From: an uncultured Treponema sp.
GTDB taxonomy: Bacteria; Spirochaetota; Spirochaetia; Treponematales; Treponemataceae
Direction of reading: 5' to 3'
Assembly: GCA_947166355.1 (NCBI GenBank)
Contig: CAMVDX010000008.1
Coordinates: 33,773 to 97,772 of the forward strand
Length of the DNA stretch: 64,000 nucleotides
The notes below the pieces were generated by a model. That model had not been told where the DNA came from. It saw nothing but the letters and a program-made list of their open reading frames with translations, and did no database searches. The translations under genes and the position numbers were made by a program. Below, piece by piece: positions 26,558 through 34,762 of this stretch (within the stretch, counting starts at the first letter, position 1; each line of letters opens with the position of its first letter).

Positions 26558-26628
26558 CCGTCATTGCGAGCACGAAAAATCCACATATTGACAAAAAATG
26601 TTAGTTAATGCTAACTTATGTTTATTAT
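26558..26628 (+). promoter_or_regulatory. Partial family 1 repeat and promoter region of ABC pair 1
   Basis: CCGTCATTGCGAGCACGAA (26558-26576) is the left end of a family 1 repeat. TTGACA (26588-26593) follows, and the 16-bp palindrome GTTAGTTAATGCTAAC lies at 26600-26615 within the expected spacer. A clear -10 is less certain (TAACTT or TATGTT). The box matches GTTAGT-N4-ACTAAC sites at other transport operons in the window. Confidence 0.65.
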
Positions 26629-26686
26629 GCGACCAAAAGTTTAAAAAGGGTCGTAAAAATAAGATTACTAAATGAGGTGTATCTAA

Positions 26687-28459
26687 ATGAAATCTAAACA
26701 AAAACAAGGTCTTGCCAGGTTATTTGAGCTGGCCGGGAAAAAGAAGGGGAAACTTGTCGCAGCAAGCTTCTTTTCTGTGCTTTCTTCTTTTTCAAGAATT
26801 ATTTTTTATTTTTCAATTTATCTGGTAATAAAATGTGTCCTTCAAAATTATTCAAATCCTGCAGAAATAGATAAATTGCTGATTATCAAATATTCACTTT
26901 TCAGCCTTGCCGGAATTATTCTTTATGCGCTTTGTGCCTTTATTTCTTCGTCAATTTCACATGTGGCTGCCTATGATTTGCTGTACGAAATCAGAATTGC
27001 CCTCATGGAAAAAATGTCCAGAATATCTGCGGGCTTTTTTGATTCTGTAACTCAGGGCTCAATCAAAAAGATAATGGCCGATGATGTAGAATCTATCGAA
27101 GAATTTGTTGCACACAGTTTTTCGGAGCTTGTAGCCGGAATTGCAACTCCACTTTTTATTATAATTTATCTTTTTACAGTGAATTGGAAGCTTTCCCTTA
27201 TAATTCTTCTTCCAATCATAATTTCAATTTTTCTTTTGGGAATGTGTTTGACACAAAAAGATAAGGCTTTGCTCCAGAAGAAAATGTCACAGGCTATGGA
27301 AAAAATGACAAGCACGATTGTCGAATATGTACACGGAATGCCGGTAATAAAAGTTTTTAACAGGAGCTTAAAAGGCTTTAAAAGATACGAAAATGACATA
27401 AACGAATTTGTTGATGTTGTAGATGAAACCGCTCATGCAAATGCTCTTCCGATTTCCTTGTATTATGTTTTCTTTGGAGCGCAGACTTTGTTTCTTTTAC
27501 CTCCCTGTATTTATATGTTAAAAGGTGCAGCCAGCTACAGCGAGGCCCTGCTTATCGTAATCCTGTTTTTGTTTATAGGGCAGGGCTTAAAAGAGCCTCT
27601 GGAAAATATGATGAATATGGCAGTTGGCACAAACAGAATTAAAGAAGCTGTTGCAAGAATTGATAATATTTTGTACCAGAAAGAACTTACTTGCGATGAA
27701 AATAAATCGCCGGCCGCTTATGATGTTGAGTTTGAGAACGTAACTTTTTCATATACCGGAAAAACGAATGCAGTAGAAAAAGTTTCATTCAAAGCCCAGC
27801 CCGGAAGCATAAATGCAATAGTCGGCCATTCAGGCGGTGGAAAATCAACTTTAATGGAACTGCTTTTGAGATTCTATGATGTAAATGAAGGTGCCATAAA
27901 AATTGGCGGAATCAATATAAAAAATATAAGTCAAAAAAATCTGATGAACCTGATTTCTTATGTTTTTCAGGATTCCTTTTTGTTTAATGACACGATTGAA
28001 AATAATATCCGGATGGGAAATCAAAAGGCGACAAAGGATGCTGTGGTGATGGCTGCAAAGGCGGCTGGTATTCACGAGGTAATTGAAAATCTGCCGGATG
28101 CTTATGATTCTGTTGTTGGAGAAAATAATGTATATCTTTCCGGTGGAGAAAAACAGAGAATTGCAATTGCACGTCTCTTTTTAAAAGATTCTCCAATCAT
28201 AGTTCTTGATGAAGCGACTGCTTATGCAGATGCAGAAAACGAAACAAAAATTCAGGCTGCCTTTGCAAAACTCGCAAAAAACAAAACAGTCTTCATAATT
28301 GCTCATCGACTTAAGACAATTGAAAATGCAGATAACATTTTGGTGATTCATAAGGGACAGCTTGCCGCTCAGGGAAAACATTCTGAACTGCTGGAAAAGT
28401 GTCAGATTTATAAAGATATGGTTGCTGCGAATGAGCGACGCGACAGCTGGTCAATTTAA
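26687..28459 (+). CDS. ABC transporter, fused permease/ATPase, subunit 1 of heterodimer
   Basis: A 590-residue half-transporter with six membrane helices (about 20-310) and an ATPase domain (about 345-575). Walker A is GHSGGGKST, the signature is LSGGEKQR, the Walker B region is PIIVLDEATAYADAENE and the switch histidine is in AHRL. The ATAYADAENE sequence after Walker B is typical of YbtP/IrtA-type partners, and the subunit encoded by 46237-48033 has almost the same feature. The next gene encodes the partner and follows after a short gap, so a heterodimer is expected. The substrate might be a metallophore or peptide; direction is not evident. Transcription begins at a promoter with a TetR-type palindrome. 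Confidence 0.85.
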   Translation: MKSKQKQGLARLFELAGKKKGKLVAASFFSVLSSFSRIIFYFSIYLVIKCVLQNYSNPAEIDKLLIIKYSLFSLAGIILYALCAFISSSISHVAAYDLLYEIRIALMEKMSRISAGFFDSVTQGSIKKIMADDVESIEEFVAHSFSELVAGIATPLFIIIYLFTVNWKLSLIILLPIIISIFLLGMCLTQKDKALLQKKMSQAMEKMTSTIVEYVHGMPVIKVFNRSLKGFKRYENDINEFVDVVDETAHANALPISLYYVFFGAQTLFLLPPCIYMLKGAASYSEALLIVILFLFIGQGLKEPLENMMNMAVGTNRIKEAVARIDNILYQKELTCDENKSPAAYDVEFENVTFSYTGKTNAVEKVSFKAQPGSINAIVGHSGGGKSTLMELLLRFYDVNEGAIKIGGINIKNISQKNLMNLISYVFQDSFLFNDTIENNIRMGNQKATKDAVVMAAKAAGIHEVIENLPDAYDSVVGENNVYLSGGEKQRIAIARLFLKDSPIIVLDEATAYADAENETKIQAAFAKLAKNKTVFIIAHRLKTIENADNILVIHKGQLAAQGKHSELLEKCQIYKDMVAANERRDSWSI

Positions 28460-28472
28460 AAGGAGGATAAAA

Positions 28473-30233
28473 ATGTCAAAAATAAAAAACTGGTACCAAC
28501 TTCTTACTTTTGGTGAAGGAAAAAGATATAACAAATTTCTGCTTTGGATGCTCTTTGATAGCTTTGTAATGACGCTTCCGTATGGGCTTGTAATTCTTGC
28601 AATTTATATTTTTATGCAGCCTGTAATGGGCCTTACAGCTTCTGTGCCCGAAAAGAAAGCCTGGATTCTGACGGGAGTTTTACTTGCTCAGGCTATTGCA
28701 TATTTTTTAATCAGGCAGAAATCATATATTTACAGCTGTACCGGAATGGTAAAAACTATGCGTAATTCAAGACTGAAGCTGGGAGAGCACTTGAGAAAAC
28801 TTCCTATGGGATTTTTTGATTCAAGAGATGCCGGTGATATTTCTACAGTCTTTTTGAGAGACTATGATACTGTAGAGCAGTTGTCTGATAAAGCCTTTCC
28901 ACAGTTTGCGATTACTTTTGTAAGAGTTTTGATGTCTGTAATTATGATGGCAATTTTTGATTACAGAATGGCACTTGCTTTGTTTATTACAATTCCATTT
29001 GCTTTGCCATTTGCTTTTTTGAGTTACAAAAAATTCAACGTTACAAATGATAATCTTATGAAGTCAAATCAAAAGGCGGCCTCCGGAATTCTTGAGTATG
29101 TCGGTGGAATCAAAACCTTAAAGGCCTTTAATCTTGCCGGAGAAAGATTTTCAACTTTAAAAGAAACGCTTAATAATCAGAAAAAATATGCAATCGAAAT
29201 TGAAACAAAAACAGCGGCTCCACTCAGCATTGCAGGAAGGGCTGTGCTTAATCTTGGAATTGTTTTTACAATTTTGTTTGGAGGTTTCTTAACAATATCT
29301 TTGAAGCTTAATCCTTTTTTCTATATTGCCTTTTTAATTATGTCGGTGAGTATGTATGAGCCGATTGTGATTTTCTTTATTTATCTTGTTGATTTTGCAC
29401 GCTGTAAAAAATCAGGAGACAGAATTACAAAGTTGTTTGAAGAAAAGGCTCTGACTGCAACGGGTGATGAGCTGTCTGCACAGGGTACAGACATCGAAAT
29501 GGAAAACGTGAGTTTTTCTTACAGCAAAAAAGAAGTGCTTCATGATGTATCCTTAAAATTCCCGTCAAAAGCAATTACTGCTTTGGTTGGTCCTTCTGGA
29601 AGCGGTAAGTCTACAATAACAAGACTGATTGCACGCTTCTGGGATGTGAATAAGGGTGATGTGAAAATTGGTGGCCTTCCTGTAACTGCTATGACAAGCG
29701 ACCAGGTTCTTGAAAATATTGCCATGGTTTTTCAGGATGTTTATCTTTTTCATGATACGATTGAAGCAAATATCAGAATGGGAAATGAGACTGCTACAAA
29801 AGAAGAGGTTTATGAAGCGGCAAAAAAAGCAGCCTGCCATGACTTTATAATGTCTCTTCCGGAGCAATACAACACAATAGTTGGTGAAGGCGGTTCAACA
29901 CTTTCTGGGGGAGAAAAGCAGAGAATCTCAATTGCCCGTGCTCTTTTGAAGGATGCCCCGATTATTCTTTTGGATGAAGCAACTGCTTCGCTGGATCCTG
30001 AAAATGAAGTTTTGATTCAGCGTGCAATTTCAAATCTGGTAAAGGGAAAAACTGTAATCATTGTTGCCCACAGGTTGCGTTCTATCTGTAATGCCGACAA
30101 TATTTATGTTATCAATGATGGAAGAATTGAAGAAAGCGGAAAGCATGCTGAACTGCTGAATAAAAAGGGCTTATATGCTAAACTTTGGAGTGAGCAGACT
30201 AAAGCAGGAAACTGGAAGCTTTTGGAAAATTAA
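28473..30233 (+). CDS. ABC transporter, fused permease/ATPase, subunit 2 of heterodimer
   Basis: A 586-residue half-transporter with six membrane helices and an ATPase (about 340-575): Walker A GPSGSGKST, signature LSGGEKQR, ATASLDPENE after Walker B, and AHRL. It starts at ATG 28473 with AGGAGGATAAAA; an upstream in-frame start would lie inside the preceding gene and is rejected. It forms a pair with the preceding gene. Its layout resembles YbtQ/IrtB-type partners, but export systems share the same fold, so substrate and direction remain open. A TetR gene follows. Confidence 0.85.
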   Translation: MSKIKNWYQLLTFGEGKRYNKFLLWMLFDSFVMTLPYGLVILAIYIFMQPVMGLTASVPEKKAWILTGVLLAQAIAYFLIRQKSYIYSCTGMVKTMRNSRLKLGEHLRKLPMGFFDSRDAGDISTVFLRDYDTVEQLSDKAFPQFAITFVRVLMSVIMMAIFDYRMALALFITIPFALPFAFLSYKKFNVTNDNLMKSNQKAASGILEYVGGIKTLKAFNLAGERFSTLKETLNNQKKYAIEIETKTAAPLSIAGRAVLNLGIVFTILFGGFLTISLKLNPFFYIAFLIMSVSMYEPIVIFFIYLVDFARCKKSGDRITKLFEEKALTATGDELSAQGTDIEMENVSFSYSKKEVLHDVSLKFPSKAITALVGPSGSGKSTITRLIARFWDVNKGDVKIGGLPVTAMTSDQVLENIAMVFQDVYLFHDTIEANIRMGNETATKEEVYEAAKKAACHDFIMSLPEQYNTIVGEGGSTLSGGEKQRISIARALLKDAPIILLDEATASLDPENEVLIQRAISNLVKGKTVIIVAHRLRSICNADNIYVINDGRIEESGKHAELLNKKGLYAKLWSEQTKAGNWKLLEN

Positions 30234-30291
30234 GAGGTGCGATACCGCATCTCCTGTGCGTCCACTAACGCGGAGTTTATAAGGAAATATT

Positions 30292-30879
30292 ATGCCAGTA
30301 AGAGTTTTTACGGAAGAAGAGAAAAAAGATATTCAGAAAAAAATGTTTGAAGCAGGACTAAGTCTCATCAAACAAAATGGGCTTACTCATACTTCCGTAG
30401 AAAAAATCACTGATTTTGCAGGAATTGGAAAAAGTACTTTTTACAATTTTTATACCTCAAAAGAAGACTTTGTTGTGGACCTTATTGCTTACGAACGAAA
30501 TAAGGCCCTGCAGCTGATTAAAGAAAAACTGAATGGCAGACCAAAACTGACTGTAGAAGAATCAAAAGCTCTTATAAGAATGATAATCTACAGTCAGGAT
30601 AGCATCTATCAGTATCTGAATGAAGACGATGTTCAGAAGTTATATCCGGCAATGAAGAAAAAAGGAATGATTCAATCTGATCTGGATTCCGATGTTCCGG
30701 CCTATTTGCTTTCTATTTTTGAAGGTTTAAAGTCAGATGCAGACCCAAGGATTTTTTTGAATTATATCCGCATAATGGCTCTGGCAGTTTCTCAAAAGGA
30801 CGCGCTTAGACAGGACGTTCTTGATGAAACGCTGGAGCTTATGTTCGAAAAACTTTTTTCTTATTTATTTAAATCTTAG
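30292..30879 (+). CDS. TetR-family regulator after ABC pair 1
   Basis: A 195-residue regulator. The helix-turn-helix is SVEKITDFAGIGKSTFYNFYTSKEDFV (about 36-62). The start at 30292 follows a TAAGGA after a short repeat-like stretch (CTAACGCGGAGTTTATAAGG, 30265-30284; a similar piece precedes 59048). It ends 14 bases before the stop of the convergent AraC gene, and the hairpin TGCCTAATAATCTTTAGGCA lies there. It is a candidate to bind the GTTAGT boxes, because it is the downstream partner of the first box-bearing operon. The ligand is unknown. Confidence 0.8.
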   Translation: MPVRVFTEEEKKDIQKKMFEAGLSLIKQNGLTHTSVEKITDFAGIGKSTFYNFYTSKEDFVVDLIAYERNKALQLIKEKLNGRPKLTVEESKALIRMIIYSQDSIYQYLNEDDVQKLYPAMKKKGMIQSDLDSDVPAYLLSIFEGLKSDADPRIFLNYIRIMALAVSQKDALRQDVLDETLELMFEKLFSYLFKS

Positions 30880-30892
30880 CATAAATTATTGC

Positions 30893-31846
30893 CTAATAAT
30901 CTTTAGGCAGCACACCAAACTTTTTCACAAAGGATTTTGAAAAGTGGCTCATGTTAGTGTAGCCTGACAACTGGGCTGCCTGGGAAATCGGGATGTCATT
31001 TTCCTGCAGGAGGCGGGCGGCGTATTCGAGGCGTTTGTCCTGAACGTAGGAGTGCAGGGAAGTGGCGTACATTGTGCGGAAAACTCTGTTTAATTTACTG
31101 ATGCTCATTCCAAGCTGGTCTGCAACGGTCTGGGCGTCGTATTCAAGTGCTGGGTTCCGCTGGATTCTTTCTCGCAGGACTTCTATGCGTTCAACATCAT
31201 CTTTGCTTGGCTGGGGAAGGCGTTTAATTTCATCTGTTTTGTGATAGGCAATTCCGTAAAGAACCAAGGCTGTGAGTTCAATCATTTTGCCTTCTGTGTA
31301 AACGCCTTCGTATTCTTTGAAGCGGTCAGCGGTGTCTATTTCAGAAAGAACGCGGTACATCTCGGGAGTTATTGTTGTTTTTGTTACGTGGGATAGAAAG
31401 TGCTCTTTCAGTTTTGTGATGCTCTGATCTGTAAAGTATTTTGAAAGCAGTTCCTGAAAGTAAGGAGTTGGCATCTGAAGATTTTTGAAAACAAAGTTTG
31501 CACCGGCTTCGTAATTCATTTCAGTTGAATAATTATTGTTTCTGAAAACGCAGACTTCGCCCTTTGACATGTGGACATCTTCGCTGCCTGTATTAAAATT
31601 ATAAGACCAGCTGATGTCCTGACTCAGATTGAACATAATCAGAACTTCGTCACGACCACCGTTGTCTTTTTCCTGAGCATAGGTTGTTTCTTCAACCTGA
31701 AGGTTCCAGCTGTGATAAGTTATATTTTCGCGATTTTTTGTTTTTTCCAAATTCAGTTTACCAAAGGAGTTTGAGAGAGAACCGTTTCCATCAAGCTCAA
31801 GTTTGATAGCCTTACCCTGGACGACTACATTTTTATTTATACTCAT
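30893..31846 (-). CDS. AraC-family transcriptional regulator
   Basis: A 317-residue protein. The C-terminal ~100 residues hold two helix-turn-helix motifs of AraC/XylS type: TVADQLGMSISKLNRVFRTMYATSLHSYVQ, then ISQAAQLSGYTNMSHFSKSFVKKFG. Residues 1-200 form an unassigned N-terminal domain, as in YbtA/PchR-like regulators of siderophore systems. YbtA-type proteins commonly control ABC importers of the kind found beside this gene. A second, deleted copy lies at 26315. It has its own promoter upstream, and the ATG overlaps no other gene. Confidence 0.85.
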   Translation of the reverse strand: MSINKNVVVQGKAIKLELDGNGSLSNSFGKLNLEKTKNRENITYHSWNLQVEETTYAQEKDNGGRDEVLIMFNLSQDISWSYNFNTGSEDVHMSKGEVCVFRNNNYSTEMNYEAGANFVFKNLQMPTPYFQELLSKYFTDQSITKLKEHFLSHVTKTTITPEMYRVLSEIDTADRFKEYEGVYTEGKMIELTALVLYGIAYHKTDEIKRLPQPSKDDVERIEVLRERIQRNPALEYDAQTVADQLGMSISKLNRVFRTMYATSLHSYVQDKRLEYAARLLQENDIPISQAAQLSGYTNMSHFSKSFVKKFGVLPKDY

Positions 31847-31857
31847 AGGATAAGACT

Positions 31858-31886
31858 ATCATAACATTGTTAGTTTAGAATAACAA
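31858..31886 (-). promoter_or_regulatory. Promoter of the AraC gene
   Basis: On the minus strand TTGTTA (31881-31886) and TATGAT (31858-31863) are separated by 17 bases, with the ATG at 31846 close behind. The spacer contains CTAACAATGT, part of the core TAACAATGTTA found in two other operators, which may link it to a TetR regulator. Confidence 0.6.
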
Positions 31887-31896
31887 GAAGTAGTAG

Positions 31897-31965
31897 CCGT
31901 CATTGCGAGCACGAAGTGTGTGGCAATCTATAATATGGATTGCTTCGCTGCGCTCGCAATGACGG
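31897..31965. repeat. Interspersed palindromic repeat, family 1, full copy
   Basis: CCGTCATTGCGAGCACGAAG ... GATTGCTTCGCTGCGCTCGCAATGACGG, a long inverted repeat, lies between the AraC promoter and the stop of the second RND gene. It is homologous to 20081-20153. Confidence 0.75.
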
Positions 31966-31976
31966 GTTTACGCTTG

Positions 31977-34319
31977 CTAATCAAGTTTCTTTCCCAAAGA
32001 CTTTGTTAGATAAATCAAAGCAGGGGTAAGAGTGTAGTCTGCAATAAGTGCGGAGCCTAAACCTATCATCGAAAGAAGACCGATTCTGAACATTGCCGTA
32101 ATCGGGCTGAAGCAGTACATAAGGAACATTGCACACAAAATGAAGGTTGTAGTTCCCATTGTTTTTCCGATTTCCCGGAAGCTTTCTGTAATAGCGTCAG
32201 CATAATTTCTGCCCGCTTCCAGCTTTGCTTTAATATGATTTGAAAAGTGAATCGTATCATCAACCGCAATTCCAAGAATCATCGGCATAATCATCATTGT
32301 AAGTTCATCCAGAGCCATGTGGAAATAACCCATAATCGCACCAATCAGAAGAACCGGCGCAAGGTTTGGAATCATTGCAATAAGGCCTGTTCTGATGCTT
32401 GCAAATACGATTATCAAAAGAATGGCAATCATGATGAAGGAAGCACCAAAGGATTTAAGCTCGCTCTTTACAACTGTTTCGTTCATGGCCGCATTTTCTG
32501 CAATAGTTCCTACAACTGCAACACGGGCGGTCGGGAAGTATTTTTTTGCGGCTGCTTCTGCGGCGGTAATATCTTCAACAATCAGGTTTGCATTGTAATC
32601 AGAAATTTCTACGTGGGCATATGCGGCATTATAGCTTTCGGAAAGCTCATCAAAGAGAGCTTCGCTGTCGGAAATCTCATAGAAGAAAAGCAGCTGGGTA
32701 AGCATATCCTGTTCTTCCGGAATCTTATAGAAGGCCGGATCATCGCCATTGAGGACGCGGTACATTTCCTTTACCATGCGGGTAATGCTTCTTACACGAG
32801 GCTTACCGTTTGTGATTTTCGTCATCTGAAGCTTTCCCAGATCCTCTTCAAGTTTATCAAGGGCAAGCATGTTTTCAGGATCTTTAAAAGCATCCTCTTC
32901 GTCAAACTCAATCATAACGTCATAGCTGTAAATGTTGCCGAGTTTTGTTTTAAGGATTTTTTCAATTCGCTGAACAAAAGGAACTTTATTTCCCATGAAC
33001 TTTAAGTAGTCCATGTTTACTTCCATTTTAAGAAGGCCTGGAATACAGAGAACAATCACAAGCATAGAAATTATAGTAACGAGCTTACTGCGTTTTACAA
33101 TCTTTTTACCGATGTTTTCAAATGCCAGGTCTGCCTTTGTTGCGCCCTTTGTTTCTGCAAGGGCTGGCTCTTTATCTTTTCCAAAGCTGAGGAAAATTGG
33201 AATCAAAATTACTACATAAAGATAAACCATGATGACAACTGTTGATGCAACTGCACCAAGCCAGATCATAGGACGGATATTTGCAAAGAGGAAGGAAAGC
33301 AGGGAAAACGCAGTTGTGATTACAGTGAATAAAATCGGCCATCCGGTTTCTCCAACTGCTTCAATTACAGATTCCTTTCTTTTGCCAGTCTGGCGGAAGT
33401 GCATTTTAAATGCGTTGATGTAGTGGAGGGCATAGCCGATTGAAAGGGCCATTCCCAAAAGAACAGGGAGAGTCATCATATCAGAATCGGCTGGAACATT
33501 TATAAGACCTGTAAAACCAAGTACTGTACCAATTCCAAAAAGAGTTGCAAGGAAAGGAACAATTACACCGGAAAGAGAACGTGCAAAAATGATAAGACAA
33601 ATCAGCATAACGAGGAAGCCAAGTGCGATTCTGGATGCAAAATCCTTTGTGAGAACATCTTCCTTTTCGGCAGTGGTGTAGGCGCTTCCGATTGGCATGA
33701 GAGTCCAGCGGTCGCTTTTGAACTCATCGCTCATAATAACCTTTTCTGCGGCGTGACCTACGGCTGAAACATCCTCACTTTCGTTTTTGAAAGGATTAAG
33801 CTTTAAGGAAATCCAGCATTCTTTGGCGTTGTCGGAAACAAGGTTGTTTACGATAGACTCTCGGCTCATAATAAAAGCTTTCTTTTCGGCCAGTTCGCGG
33901 ACATCGGTGGGGATTCCATCGTTGAAAGGGCTTTTTACTTCAAAGCCTTCTTCGTCACCAATCGGGATGGAAACAGTTGTAAGGGAAGTTACCTTATCTG
34001 CAAAAGGAACTTCTGTTTCGAGCCGCTCTCCCAGACGGTCAATCATATTAAGTACATCGGGTGCAAAAACATCATCTGCCTGAACCAGTACAAGAACATA
34101 CTGGTCGTTACCAAAAACTTCCTTAAAATGGTCAGAGTTCTTTTTGATTTCGCTGCCATTTACAATCCAGTCGCTGTTAGAGCTTTCTGAATGGAAGTTA
34201 CGCATTCCAGAAAGACATATAAGAGTAACTGCAAAAAGTATAATCAGACAAAGCTTTCGGTGTTTAATCTGTGCTTCGCCGACCCTTCGGAAAAACTTAT
34301 TAATTTTTGAGACTTTCAT
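31977..34319 (-). CDS. Second RND-superfamily exporter (MMPL/HpnN-like)
   Basis: A 780-residue paralogue of the exporter at 20321. It has the same helix layout, the same KAFIMSRESIVNNLVSD segment in the first loop and the conserved GIAVDDTIHFSNH near 680. The start is ATG 34319 with TGGAGGATTTT; an ATG twelve bases earlier lies inside that ribosome site. No LolA-like or barrel gene follows, so it may use the partners encoded at 22838 and 23729. It is divergent to the metal ATPase operon, and GTTAGT-type boxes lie between them. Confidence 0.85.
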   Translation of the reverse strand: MKVSKINKFFRRVGEAQIKHRKLCLIILFAVTLICLSGMRNFHSESSNSDWIVNGSEIKKNSDHFKEVFGNDQYVLVLVQADDVFAPDVLNMIDRLGERLETEVPFADKVTSLTTVSIPIGDEEGFEVKSPFNDGIPTDVRELAEKKAFIMSRESIVNNLVSDNAKECWISLKLNPFKNESEDVSAVGHAAEKVIMSDEFKSDRWTLMPIGSAYTTAEKEDVLTKDFASRIALGFLVMLICLIIFARSLSGVIVPFLATLFGIGTVLGFTGLINVPADSDMMTLPVLLGMALSIGYALHYINAFKMHFRQTGKRKESVIEAVGETGWPILFTVITTAFSLLSFLFANIRPMIWLGAVASTVVIMVYLYVVILIPIFLSFGKDKEPALAETKGATKADLAFENIGKKIVKRSKLVTIISMLVIVLCIPGLLKMEVNMDYLKFMGNKVPFVQRIEKILKTKLGNIYSYDVMIEFDEEDAFKDPENMLALDKLEEDLGKLQMTKITNGKPRVRSITRMVKEMYRVLNGDDPAFYKIPEEQDMLTQLLFFYEISDSEALFDELSESYNAAYAHVEISDYNANLIVEDITAAEAAAKKYFPTARVAVVGTIAENAAMNETVVKSELKSFGASFIMIAILLIIVFASIRTGLIAMIPNLAPVLLIGAIMGYFHMALDELTMMIMPMILGIAVDDTIHFSNHIKAKLEAGRNYADAITESFREIGKTMGTTTFILCAMFLMYCFSPITAMFRIGLLSMIGLGSALIADYTLTPALIYLTKSLGKKLD

Positions 34320-34342
34320 AAAATCCTCCATAAGGAAATAAA

Positions 34343-34482
34343 GTTAGATAAAACTAACTGTAAAAGATTTTACATTGCTGTTTTTGCCGGCTCTACCAAA
34401 AGCCGCTAAACTTTTAACACTTTTCGCTCAATTTGTTAGTTGCAAATAACTTTATTTAGTGATATTGTTAGTTAAAACAAAC
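34343..34482. promoter_or_regulatory. Divergent control region with three GTTAGT boxes
   Basis: GTTAGATAAAACTAAC lies at 34343-34358, next to the RND start. GTTAGTTGCAAATAAC (34435-34450) and GTTAGTTAAAACAAAC (34467-34482) lie upstream of the plus-strand operon. TTGCAA (34440-34445) and TATTGT (34463-34468), 17 bases apart, form a plus-strand promoter overlapped by these last two boxes. The minus promoter was not resolved. Confidence 0.7.
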
Positions 34483-34541
34483 TGTAGAGTTAGTACGGCC
34501 TAATATGTAAAATATACCGACTGCAAACTCAGGAGGAAATT

Positions 34542-34751
34542 ATGACAGATGGTGGAAAGAAATTTTTATGGGGAGTAGTTGCAGGTCTTGCAGCTGCCGC
34601 TTTTATTAAGACAGATACCTTCAAAAAGGGTTGTGCCAAGGTTGTAGCGGGCGGACTTCAGCTCAAGGACGATGCTAAAGAATACTTTGAAACAATTAAA
34701 GAAGATGCCGAGGATGTAAAAGCCGAACAGGACGCAAAGGCTAACGCATAG
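34542..34751 (+). CDS. Small membrane-anchored protein of the metal-ATPase operon (PacL/DUF6110-like)
   Basis: A 69-residue protein with a hydrophobic N-terminal segment (FLWGVVAGLAAAAFI, about 8-22) and an acidic, alanine-rich helical tail. AGGAGG precedes the ATG. Comparable small proteins are encoded just before P1B-type ATPases elsewhere; mycobacterial PacL1 beside CtpC is a scaffold and metal chaperone. Unlike PacL1, this tail has no histidine-rich metal motif. A partner or stabiliser of the following ATPase is inferred from position and shape. Confidence 0.65.
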   Translation: MTDGGKKFLWGVVAGLAAAAFIKTDTFKKGCAKVVAGGLQLKDDAKEYFETIKEDAEDVKAEQDAKANA

Positions 34752-34762
34752 GCGGGGCATTT

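Noticed and set aside
32247..33005. 252-codon plus-strand frame opposite the second RND gene
   Set aside because: Its composition (Asn, Cys, Lys, His rich) is that of an antisense shadow of a conserved membrane protein gene.
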